NCBI GenBank assembly: GCA_037968895.1
Contig: JBBKWJ010000001.1
Coordinates: 1 to 6,682 of the forward strand
DNA: 6,682 bases
Reading direction: 5' to 3'
From: JBBKWJ01 sp037968895
GTDB lineage: Bacteria; Actinomycetota; Acidimicrobiia; Acidimicrobiales; SZUA-35
A model generated the notes under the pieces. It saw nothing but the letters and a program-made list of their open reading frames with translations. It was not told where the DNA came from and did no database searches. This document shows positions 1 through 6,431 of this stretch, piece by piece. Position 1 is the first letter of the stretch; every line of letters starts with the position of its first letter. The position numbers and the translations under genes were made by a program.

Positions 1-746
1 ATGCCCCGAATCCGTCTCGCCCAGCCCTCGTCAGTCATACGTCCGGCGAAATGATCAGGGTGCGCACAGTTGACCATGAAGTAGGCCGCTGCTTCGTTCG
101 TCGCGTCGTCGACGGCCGTTATGGCGTCAGCAAGGGGTTGCCCGGTCGGCAAGTTCCCGTCAGTCTCCACCGTGAACGAAACAACGACAGGCAACCCGAG
201 GTCGTCTGCAGCGCGAACGACGCCGATGGCTTCATCGGCCTGAGTGAAGGTGAGTGCCGTCACCATGTCGACTTCAGTCTCGGCAAGCCACCCAAGCTGT
301 TCGCTGTGGTAGCGCTGGGCCTCAGCGGCTGCAATTTTCTCTTCTGGCGCATACGCGTCGCCGCGTGGGCCGATGAGTCCGTTGATGACGATCGGGCCTG
401 AGTTCGAGGCGAACTCGTTTCGGAGTCCCGCGGCGAATTCGACCGCACGTCGGTTGCTCTCCCGAAACGAGGCTGCGTCCTGGCCGAGTTCTTCCCCGAA
501 GTGCGACTGGGCTCGCCAGGTCTGTGTGTCGAGCACGAAGCCGGCTCCGGTGTTGCATGCAAGGGCCAGGAAGCCCTCCATGTAATGACGCAGTGCAGCA
601 TGTCCCTGCTCGTTCGCCAAAAGAGTGTGGGCCGCGAACTCGGGGATATCGATGCCATGGTTGAAGATGAGATCGGTTTCCAACCCGGCGTCGTTGAGAA
701 ACAGACCCCCATCAAGCTGGGGAAGGTGTTGGCGGTATCGAGACAT
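1..746 (-). CDS. Homocysteine S-methyltransferase family protein (partial, C-terminus off the left edge)
   Basis: The minus-strand frame is open from an ATG at 746-744 to the window edge, giving 248 N-terminal residues. The protein begins MSRYRQHLPQLDGG and shows the S-methyltransferase (Pfam S-methyl_trans) barrel signatures. These are DAGLETDL at residues 19-26, GPRGDAY at about 126-132, DMVTALTFTQADEA at about 160-173, SFTVETDGNLPTGQPL at 190-205, and VNCAHP at 225-230. Cys227 in the last motif corresponds to the first zinc-ligand cysteine of this family. The paired GGCC-type cysteines would lie beyond the edge. Family members transfer a methyl group to homocysteine (or a related thiol/selenol) in the cytoplasm, using a donor such as S-methylmethionine. 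The donor cannot be told from this fragment. The start is supported by GAGGAG seven nt upstream. The gene diverges from the regulator at 841. Family assignment is firm; exact substrate is not. Confidence 0.9.
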   Translation of the reverse strand, partial: MSRYRQHLPQLDGGLFLNDAGLETDLIFNHGIDIPEFAAHTLLANEQGHAALRHYMEGFLALACNTGAGFVLDTQTWRAQSHFGEELGQDAASFRESNRRAVEFAAGLRNEFASNSGPIVINGLIGPRGDAYAPEEKIAAAEAQRYHSEQLGWLAETEVDMVTALTFTQADEAIGVVRAADDLGLPVVVSFTVETDGNLPTGQPLADAITAVDDATNEAAAYFMVNCAHPDHFAGRMTDEGWARRIRG

Positions 747-753
747 CGGCGAG

Positions 754-759
754 CTCCTC
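754..759 (-). promoter_or_regulatory. Ribosome binding site of the homocysteine methyltransferase-like gene
   Basis: On the minus strand GAGGAG lies seven nt before the ATG at 746. It is a strong Shine-Dalgarno match and fixes this start. Confidence 0.75.
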
Positions 760-820
760 GTTCGGTTCTCTTCATCCTGAACTTGCCAATTCAAGAAATC
801 CTGAGGGACCTGCGAACGAA

Positions 821-838
821 TTCCTACTAAGTTCCTAC
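821..838 (+). promoter_or_regulatory. Direct repeat TTCCTAC-N4-TTCCTAC, possible winged-helix regulator site
   Basis: Two identical 7-bp units (821-827 and 832-838) start 11 bp apart, directly upstream of the ATG at 841. OmpR/PhoB-type winged-helix proteins classically bind tandem direct repeats with about 11-bp spacing, and the next gene encodes such a domain, so autoregulation is an inference. The repeat fills the place where a Shine-Dalgarno sequence would be expected, and none is obvious. The rest of the 94-bp intergenic region (747-840) also has ATCCTGA twice (774-780, 798-804) around a weak CTTG-N6-CAAG dyad (782-795). I could not place a convincing -10/-35 pair for either divergent gene. 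Confidence 0.4.
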
Positions 839-840
839 GG

Positions 841-3800
841 ATGGATGATCCCGTGGTGCTCGTCGACGGATGGGAGCTCGACGTCGCCGCACACATGATC
901 ACAAAGGGGCAAGTCATCCGGCGGCTCGAGCCCAAGGCGATGCAGGTTCTGGTTGCCTTAGCCGCTCAGCCTGGTGCAGTCATCTCACGCTCTGAGCTCC
1001 TCACCAACGTGTGGGGCGGCGCGTTCGTCGGCGACGATGCAGTCTCCGCCGCGGTCATCAAGATCCGGAGAGCCTTCGAAGACGATGCTCGCTCGCCACG
1101 AGTCATCGAGACCGTTCACAAGTCCGGCTACCGGCTTATCGCGACTGTGACTGCAAGCCAAACGGTTTCATCGGTTCGACGCCACGAACGAACCGGGGCC
1201 AAGATTCCGAGCGTTAAGTTTGCGACCCTGCTGCGCTGCACCTATCGCACCGTCTCTCTCGACCTGGCACCAGTCGGTCCCGAGGAATGGCAGCGGGCGA
1301 CCGACGCAATGGCCGGCTCAATTGGCGACATCATCAAAGTTCACGGCGGCGTCCCGATTCACGAGAGCGGAGCGACCATCGGCGTGTTTGGCGCACCGGT
1401 CGCTCAAGAGCACCATGCGATGAGAGCAGTTCAGGCGGCGCTCGATATTCGGGCCCTGACGACGGCTACGCCCGAGAGCATGCATGATCGGCTCGACTAC
1501 GCGTGGCGCATCGGGCTTGCCAGTGGAGAAGTTTTATCGAGCGCACCACCCCGCGGCGGCGCCTTTTCGGTCCACGGGGCAGCGCTGGAGCACGCGGCCT
1601 CACTCGCCGTGGCGGCTGAGCCGGGCGAGATATTGCTCACAGCAGAAACCAATGGCCTCGCTGAGGGTTTGGTCGGAGCGCAGCGCTGTGACCCCCATCC
1701 CAAATTCACCGGATTCGGCGACGTCTATCGAATTCGAGATGATGCCGGTTGGAGAACCCCTTGGGAAGCCCGAGTCGAACGAGGACTCACGCCACTATTC
1801 GGACGCGACTTCGAACTCAACCGGATCAAAGAACTCTTGGAGGGTGTAACCGCCGGCAACGGGCGAGTAGTCGCGATGGTTGGCGAGCCGGGTGCGGGTA
1901 AGTCAAGGCTGATCCACGAAGCCCTCCTCTTGGCGTCCGCCCGTGGCTTCGAAACGCTCATCGCAAGGGCATCTCCTCTCGAAGCTCGGACCCCGTTCTT
2001 CGCGGTTCGAGCCCCGGTGCTCTCTCGGCTGGATCTAGATCCAGAAGCGTTCATCGACGCTCCTGCGCTGCAAGACCAACTCAGAAAGAGCGGGACCGAT
2101 GGCGACGCCACCGCACTCCTCGCTGCGCTTCAACCCGACGGCGCGGGCGATGATTGGACTTCGCTCGATCCAGATATCCGTATGTCTCGTACTGTCGCGG
2201 CACTCGCGCACGTCATTGTCGACAGCACCGATTTACCGCAGCTGATTGTGTTCGAAAATCTCCATTGGGCTGACGAAACAACTCGACATCTCGTCGACGC
2301 CGTCGCGATCCACATCGCCCGTCGGCCTTGCCTGCTCGCCGTCACCTACCGTCCTGAATTTATCGACCCTTGGGCGACCAAGAGCTACTACACGCACCTG
2401 CGAATAGACGCGTTGACACCGGCTGACTCGATTCAGATGCTCGATCACCTTGTCGGCGACGACGCGAGCGTCGAGAAATGGAAAGCTTCGGTTGTCGGCC
2501 TCGCTGGCGGCACTCCCCTGTTCATCGAGGAAGTTGTTAAATCCGCTCGCGCTTCTGACACGCTAATCGGCAAAGACGGCGTGCTGCGCCTCACCGAGGG
2601 CGGCGAGCACAGCACCGTGCCGCCGTCCATCCATACCCTGATCGCAGACCGGATCGACCGTCTGTCCGACGGAGCCCAAGCGATCCTTTCGCTCGCAGCA
2701 GTGATCGGCAACGATGTCCCGGCATCGGTCCTGCACCCTTTGCTCCCGGGCCATATTGCCACCCATTTCGACGAGCTCGAGGAGCTCCAAGCTGCAGAGC
2801 TTCTCTTCGCCGCCGGATATCAGAGAGATTCGGGATATGTGTTCAAGCACGCCGTCACCCAGGACGTCGCCTACCAAGAGATTCCACCAAGCATCCGACA
2901 TGAGCATCACCGGAGGATCGCTGAACTTCTGGGAACACTGACTGCCGACGGCGTCCCTTTCTCGCCCGAGCTTGTAGCGCGGCATCATGTCGGCGCGGGG
3001 CAAAAAGGCCTCGCTATCGGTGCCTGGATACGAGCAGCCGATTCTGCCATCAGCGCCGCTGCATTCGCGGACGCACTCGAACACCTCAAGGAGGCCCGGT
3101 CGTGCCTCCTTGGAGCACCCGCAAACGAGCAGAACGAGCTGGCGCTGACCATCGACCTACGGACAATAAGCGCCCTGATACAGAGTGTCGGGCCAGCAGA
3201 TCCCGAGGTCGATGCAGTCAGTCAGCGGGCTCGTGAACTCGCATTCACAAACGGCTCTGCCCGACAGCAATTCCAGGCCGCCTGGGGATCGTGGTTCGTT
3301 CACCTCATGCGTGGAGAGATCAACGCAGCGCAACCACTTGGCGACGAAGTGTTCGAGCTGGCTGAGAAGCTCAACGACCAGGCGCTGCAGCTCGAGGCCC
3401 ATCACGTTCAATGGTCCGGCTTGTCGCTTGCCGGCCACCCGAACACGGTGCGCGAGCACGCCAAGATCTGTATCGAGCAATACGAGCCATCAGAACACCA
3501 CTGGCTGACATTCTCCTACGGGGGCCACGATCCAGGAGTATGCGCATGGAACCTCGATGCGATGGCCCTGTGGCTCCTCGGCCAGCCCGATCTGGCCAGG
3601 AAACGTTCCGCACGTGCCATTACTCTCGCTGAGGAACTCGGCCATCCGTACACACGACTCGAAAGCTATAACAGCGCGCTCAACATCGCTCTTCTCGACG
3701 CCGACGCCGATGCACTTCTCACTCATGCCGATGTTCTTCTGGCCCTTGTCGACAATCACACGTTGCCCGACTTTGCATCGGCCTACGCCAACGGTTTTCG

Positions 3801-4191
3801 GGCCAACGCACTCGTACTCCAGGGCGACGTCGCATCCGGTCTCGACCTCATGGTTGAGACCGCTCCGGTATGGCGTGAGTTTTGGGGCGCATGGTGTTTT
3901 CCGCTCGACTCAGCGTTCGCCACCACCCTCGGAGCCGCGGGCAGACTCGAGGAGGCCATTGCCGATGCCGAGATGCAACTAGACGCAGCGCGCTGGTCGG
4001 GCGCTCACTGGTGGGACGCTGAGTTCCATCGCGTCCTGGGCGAGCTGTTGCTCGCACAGGATCCAACCGATCTTGACCGGGCCAAGGCAAGCTTCGAGAC
4101 CGCCATCGAGGTGAGTCGCCAGCAACCGTCCCCGTTTCTCGAGCTCCGGGCTGCGTCTAGTCTCGCTCGCATCCATGCCGCGGAAGCCTGA
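841..4191 (+). CDS. Winged-helix / degenerate cyclase-like / STAND-type ATPase / TPR transcriptional regulator
   Basis: This 1116-residue protein probably acts as a cytoplasmic ATP-dependent transcription regulator. Residues about 3-103 form an OmpR/PhoB-type winged helix, with a recognition-helix region at 64-82 and a wing ending HKSGYRL. Residues about 124-297 resemble a class III adenylate/guanylate cyclase domain: RIGLASGEV at 223-231 and AEPGEILLT at 259-267 are typical. The metal-binding aspartates appear replaced (FATLL at 127-131 where FADLV is usual; HESGATIGVFG at 174-184 where a GDG is usual). The N and R of the NxxxR motif are also lost (ALEHAASL at 248-255), so catalysis is unlikely. 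From about 316 comes an ATPase with Walker A GEPGAGKS (348-355), a Walker B region LIVFENLHWAD (468-478), and FKHAVTQDVAY (668-678), common in these proteins. Residues about 720-1110 are TPR-like helices. A stop at 802-804 and no in-frame ATG, GTG or TTG between it and 841 make ATG 841 the earliest start. GTG at 853 or 856 is possible but would trim the winged helix. The ligand and target genes are unknown. Confidence 0.88.
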   Translation: MDDPVVLVDGWELDVAAHMITKGQVIRRLEPKAMQVLVALAAQPGAVISRSELLTNVWGGAFVGDDAVSAAVIKIRRAFEDDARSPRVIETVHKSGYRLIATVTASQTVSSVRRHERTGAKIPSVKFATLLRCTYRTVSLDLAPVGPEEWQRATDAMAGSIGDIIKVHGGVPIHESGATIGVFGAPVAQEHHAMRAVQAALDIRALTTATPESMHDRLDYAWRIGLASGEVLSSAPPRGGAFSVHGAALEHAASLAVAAEPGEILLTAETNGLAEGLVGAQRCDPHPKFTGFGDVYRIRDDAGWRTPWEARVERGLTPLFGRDFELNRIKELLEGVTAGNGRVVAMVGEPGAGKSRLIHEALLLASARGFETLIARASPLEARTPFFAVRAPVLSRLDLDPEAFIDAPALQDQLRKSGTDGDATALLAALQPDGAGDDWTSLDPDIRMSRTVAALAHVIVDSTDLPQLIVFENLHWADETTRHLVDAVAIHIARRPCLLAVTYRPEFIDPWATKSYYTHLRIDALTPADSIQMLDHLVGDDASVEKWKASVVGLAGGTPLFIEEVVKSARASDTLIGKDGVLRLTEGGEHSTVPPSIHTLIADRIDRLSDGAQAILSLAAVIGNDVPASVLHPLLPGHIATHFDELEELQAAELLFAAGYQRDSGYVFKHAVTQDVAYQEIPPSIRHEHHRRIAELLGTLTADGVPFSPELVARHHVGAGQKGLAIGAWIRAADSAISAAAFADALEHLKEARSCLLGAPANEQNELALTIDLRTISALIQSVGPADPEVDAVSQRARELAFTNGSARQQFQAAWGSWFVHLMRGEINAAQPLGDEVFELAEKLNDQALQLEAHHVQWSGLSLAGHPNTVREHAKICIEQYEPSEHHWLTFSYGGHDPGVCAWNLDAMALWLLGQPDLARKRSARAITLAEELGHPYTRLESYNSALNIALLDADADALLTHADVLLALVDNHTLPDFASAYANGFRANALVLQGDVASGLDLMVETAPVWREFWGAWCFPLDSAFATTLGAAGRLEEAIADAEMQLDAARWSGAHWWDAEFHRVLGELLLAQDPTDLDRAKASFETAIEVSRQQPSPFLELRAASSLARIHAAEA
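2029..2044. repeat. Perfect 16-bp palindrome inside the ATPase coding region
   Basis: CTGGATCTAGATCCAG is fully self-complementary with no spacer. It encodes LDLDP in the large regulator, and the repeated Leu-Asp codons explain part of the symmetry. No function is evident. Confidence 0.5.
3087..3112 (+). other. Intragenic hairpin containing a full Shine-Dalgarno-like sequence
   Basis: CAAGGAGGC (3087-3095) and GCCTCCTTG (3104-3112) form a perfect 9-bp stem with an 8-nt loop. The left arm holds AAGGAGG, an excellent anti-16S match, and would be hidden in the folded mRNA. It lies in the TPR-coding part of the large regulator. No downstream in-frame start is well placed, so it may be incidental, or it could cause ribosome pausing. 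Confidence 0.4.
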
Positions 4192-4209
4192 CCGGCTGGC
4201 GATCGTCGC

Positions 4210-4818
4210 TCAGAAAGAACCGTCGTAGGCGAACGGCGCAACGAACGAGGCTCGGCCTGCGAGATCCCATTGGAAGGGCTTGTCGGTGACCCGCAGTTGT
4301 TCCGCCGTGTACTCCGTCCCTGGGTTTGCACCTGGTATTCCGCAAACGACGGGCCCGTGTGCCTCCGTGCGGTGTGAGGCTCGAACCTCAACGCGCCCCT
4401 CGACACCGATCCGCCACTTTCGTTCGCTGTGCGTGAGAGTGATGTCGGCCCGCTCGATTCCGAGGACTTCGGCAATCGCAGGCGCGTACGTCGCAGCAGG
4501 ATGCCCTCCGACCCGACCGAGGAAGATTGCAGCGATGGCATCGTGCGCCTCGGCGCTAGCTTCGTCGTCGACGAAAACCCGGACCCGCCACGGCACCCCT
4601 GGTTCGGCGTCGGCGTACCAACCGGTCATGACTGCGGAGCGGCCGCCAAGGTCGACCTCGCCGAAGTGGCCGTCTTCGATTTTCCACGACAGCGCAAACT
4701 CGCACCGGTCATAGGTTGCATTGCCTCCGGGCACACCGTCGTGGCTGCGACACGGGCAGATCGACTCGCAGTTGCAGGCCTCAAGGTAGAGGCCGCTCAC
4801 CGACCACGAATGGTTCAT
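4210..4818 (-). CDS. DUF1326 domain protein, distal gene of the operon
   Basis: A 202-residue soluble protein with no signal peptide or membrane segment, spanning the whole usual DUF1326 domain. The N-terminus has the family pattern YLEACNCESICPC, giving cysteines at 15, 17, 21 and 23. Other cysteines are C39 and C159. GRVGGHPA (101-108) and the C-terminal FVAPFAYDG (192-200) match the paralogue encoded at 5678-6274. The cysteine cluster suggests metal binding or a redox role, but no function is established for the family. Compared with the paralogue it has five more residues between the CPC motif and the next cysteine (15 against 10). ATG 4818 is chosen because it yields the family N-terminus and overlaps the upstream stop by four bases (ATGA), which implies translational coupling. 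The open frame continues upstream to about 5430, but that part is antisense-frame noise over the membrane-protein gene. The gene ends 18 bp from the end of the convergent regulator. Confidence 0.88.
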   Translation of the reverse strand: MNHSWSVSGLYLEACNCESICPCRSHDGVPGGNATYDRCEFALSWKIEDGHFGEVDLGGRSAVMTGWYADAEPGVPWRVRVFVDDEASAEAHDAIAAIFLGRVGGHPAATYAPAIAEVLGIERADITLTHSERKWRIGVEGRVEVRASHRTEAHGPVVCGIPGANPGTEYTAEQLRVTDKPFQWDLAGRASFVAPFAYDGSF

Positions 4819-5675
4819 ACCGAAACACCCGTCTCCACAAGGCCGGTCATGATGAGCACGCTCCACGAGATCAACGCCACACCAAGGACCCTCGGCAGCA
4901 TCGTCGAGTGAGTGACCTTTTCGACCAGCACCACGGTGGCAACAAGGGCGATCCACCACAGGTTCATCACACCAAGCACGAACAACAACGCCATAAGTGC
5001 CCAGCAGCACCCAATACAAAGGGTTCCGTGGTGCAGTCCCATGGTTAGGGCTCCTCGTCGCCCCGATCGCCACTCGCTCAACAGAAATCCGAGCGGCGTC
5101 CGGCACTTGCCGAGGCAGGCATCCTTGATCTTGCTGAATTGATAGGCGCCTGCGGTGAAGAGGACTGCTCCCGAGATCCAGCGACTCGTCGATGTTCCCA
5201 TCGCATCGACGAGCGTCGCGTCGTGCAGCGCCCACTGCGCCGTCGTCGCCAGAGCGGCGAACCCGCTCCAGGCGATCAAGTAGCCAACAACGAACAGATT
5301 CGTCGATCCGCTTAAGGCCGACGGCGACCGAGACGTTGCGGCTGAGTTGACCGTCTTCGAATACGCCTGGATCATCGGCGAGGCCGATGGGATCATCATG
5401 GCGGCCATCATGACCGCCCACATGGTCCACATCAGCACGAAGTCGCCAGCCGTCCAGGCCGACGTCATCGGCATCGCGAGGATCGACCGAGCGGTCTCCA
5501 TCTCGCCTATCCCTGACACCGCCCCCATGTCAGGCATGTCGGCCACCGCGCTCATGTCGCCCATTTCAGAACGCAGCGCGAACAGATATGCCCAACATGC
5601 CGCAGTGATCAACAGAAGCACTGCAGCCGTTGACAACCGACTCGACGCTGGCCTGAGTCTGATTGACGTCGTCAT
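4815..5675 (-). CDS. DUF2182 polytopic membrane protein (predicted metal-binding)
   Basis: A 286-residue inner-membrane protein with about seven hydrophobic segments, near residues 14-34, 74-97, 126-147, 165-180, 211-236, 237-252 and 260-280. DUF2182 signatures are visible. One is WAVMMAAMMIPSASPMI at 86-102. Others are the stretch KDACLGKCRTPLGF (184-197), then WRSGRRGA, then LCIGCCWALM at 219-228 and MNLWW at 237-241. Cys187, Cys191, Cys220, Cys223 and Cys224, with His215 and His216, are candidate metal or redox ligands. The loop after the first segment is rich in methionine, including two MxxM motifs at 38-41 and 47-50. COG descriptions call the family a predicted metal-binding integral membrane protein; its biochemical role is unknown. 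The start at 5675 has AGGG six nt upstream (complement of 5682-5685), inside the last codons of the preceding gene, with two nt between stop and start. It is the middle gene of the operon and overlaps the next gene by ATGA. Confidence 0.88.
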   Translation of the reverse strand: MTTSIRLRPASSRLSTAAVLLLITAACWAYLFALRSEMGDMSAVADMPDMGAVSGIGEMETARSILAMPMTSAWTAGDFVLMWTMWAVMMAAMMIPSASPMIQAYSKTVNSAATSRSPSALSGSTNLFVVGYLIAWSGFAALATTAQWALHDATLVDAMGTSTSRWISGAVLFTAGAYQFSKIKDACLGKCRTPLGFLLSEWRSGRRGALTMGLHHGTLCIGCCWALMALLFVLGVMNLWWIALVATVVLVEKVTHSTMLPRVLGVALISWSVLIMTGLVETGVSV

Positions 5676-5677
5676 GA

Positions 5678-6274
5678 TCAGCCCTGGTACGCAAAGGGTG
5701 AGAAGAACCCGTTCTTGTCTGACAGGTCCCACTCGTAACCGTGGTCCTTGTAACGCAGATGTTCCGAGCGTGCGACCACGGCGTCGAATCCTGGACCGAT
5801 ACACAGCGGATGGTTGTTGACCGTGATCTGTTCACCACCCTGGCCGGCCATCGCCGTGATCTTCACATCAGCAATCTCTCCGATTCGCAGCGCTCGAGAA
5901 GCCCCGTCGATGTCGAAGCTAATTGGAGCGGCCATGACCCCCACGACCTCACCGATGTGAGCGCCAAGCACGGCCGGGTGCCCTCCCGCAGCACCAGAGA
6001 ACACAGCGCCAAGCGCTCCTGCCTGCTCTTCGGACGCTCGATCATCAAGATAGAGCGCGGCCCGCCATGGTGTCTCGATCATGTGCCCTGGTGAATCGAC
6101 AGCAAGCGCAACGTTGAGCCCGTCCAGATTGACGCCTTCATGCTCACCCTTTTCGATGTGCCACGCAATCAACACCGTGCATTCACCCGTTGTCGGCGGA
6201 CTGAGGAACACGCAGGGACACGCCGCCTCACAATTACATGATTCGAAATAGCTTCCTTCTACGTTCCACGTCAT
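5678..6274 (-). CDS. DUF1326 domain protein, first gene of the operon
   Basis: A 198-residue soluble protein, predicted cytoplasmic, covering the full DUF1326 length. The N-terminus MTWNVEGSYFESCNCEAACPC carries C13, C15, C19 and C21 in the same CNC-x3-CPC spacing as the paralogue at 4210-4818. C32 and C158 also have counterparts there. GAAGGHPA (94-101) and the C-terminal FSPFAYQG (191-198) are shared too. The two proteins are clearly paralogous but well diverged elsewhere, so they may form a heteromer or have split roles. The reading frame is open further upstream to 6565. ATG 6274 is preferred because it gives the family N-terminus and has GGGGG seven nt upstream, and the upstream part has no family resemblance. 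The role of the family is unknown; metal binding is suggested only by the cysteines. As first gene it sits next to the repeat-rich region 6275-6431. Confidence 0.88.
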   Translation of the reverse strand: MTWNVEGSYFESCNCEAACPCVFLSPPTTGECTVLIAWHIEKGEHEGVNLDGLNVALAVDSPGHMIETPWRAALYLDDRASEEQAGALGAVFSGAAGGHPAVLGAHIGEVVGVMAAPISFDIDGASRALRIGEIADVKITAMAGQGGEQITVNNHPLCIGPGFDAVVARSEHLRYKDHGYEWDLSDKNGFFSPFAYQG

Positions 6275-6281
6275 GACTGAA

Positions 6282-6286
6282 CCCCC
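6282..6286 (-). promoter_or_regulatory. Ribosome binding site of the first DUF1326 gene
   Basis: GGGGG on the minus strand lies seven nt before ATG 6274. It supports that start over the longer open frame. Confidence 0.6.
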
Positions 6287-6289
6287 GTT

Positions 6290-6306
6290 GTTGTAGTTGA
6301 CACAAC
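6290..6306. promoter_or_regulatory. Short dyad GTTGT-N7-ACAAC upstream of the DUF operon
   Basis: GTTGT (6290-6294) and ACAAC (6302-6306) are inverted copies flanking AGTTGAC. The element sits just behind the ribosome binding site of the first DUF1326 gene and covers a TTGACA hexamer (6297-6302). Operator function is possible but unproven, as the arms are short. Confidence 0.3.
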
Positions 6307-6308
6307 CA

Positions 6309-6374
6309 TGACGGACCGCCGTGTGACGCGCCGTTTGACGTGAAGACGAGTTCATCAAACGGTCCGTCAAACGG
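6309..6374. promoter_or_regulatory. Nested inverted and direct repeats in the divergent intergenic region (candidate operators)
   Basis: CCGTTTGACG (6331-6340) is perfectly inverted as CGTCAAACGG (6365-6374). The core TCAAACGG also occurs at 6355-6362, 12 bp before its copy at 6367-6374, so there are three copies of one 8-mer in 44 bp. A second pair, TGACGGACCG (6309-6318) and CGGTCCGTCA (6360-6369), interleaves with these. Such dense symmetry between divergent genes is typical of binding sites for a dimeric or multimeric regulator. The SARP-like protein encoded at 6432 is the nearest candidate. SARP-family regulators usually bind direct heptamer repeats, which the 12-bp-phased pair could partly satisfy. 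I see no convincing paired -35/-10 in the 157-bp region 6275-6431. Confidence 0.5.
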
Positions 6375-6431
6375 TGGCGGGCTAACGTGGCCGCGGGTCG
6401 CTCGACCCACCAATAGGAAGCGAGGCCAGGT

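Noticed and set aside
51..830. Plus-strand open frames opposite the methyltransferase-like gene
   Set aside because: The minus strand carries a clear protein family over the same bases, and the plus-strand translations show no recognisable pattern.
1210..1731. Active adenylate/guanylate cyclase
   Set aside because: The catalytic aspartates and the N/R residues appear substituted, so only the fold is proposed.
2563..3084. 173-codon minus-strand open frame inside the large regulator
   Set aside because: It is antisense to well-matched ATPase sequence, shows no domain pattern, and fits the chance long frames of high-GC DNA.
4192..4212. Bidirectional terminator between the convergent genes
   Set aside because: Only a 4-bp stem with a 3-nt loop (GCGA-TCG-TCGC, 4199-4209) is visible and there is no T-tract.
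4819..5430. Minus-strand open frame extending the distal DUF1326 protein to about 406 residues
   Set aside because: The extension overlaps the DUF2182 gene in another frame, has no family resemblance, and the family N-terminus begins exactly at ATG 4818 in an ATGA overlap.
6297..6325. Plus-strand promoter from the perfect TTGACA at 6297-6302
   Set aside because: No acceptable -10 hexamer lies 16-19 bp downstream, and the start codon of the plus-strand gene is over 100 bp away, so the hexamer alone is weak evidence.
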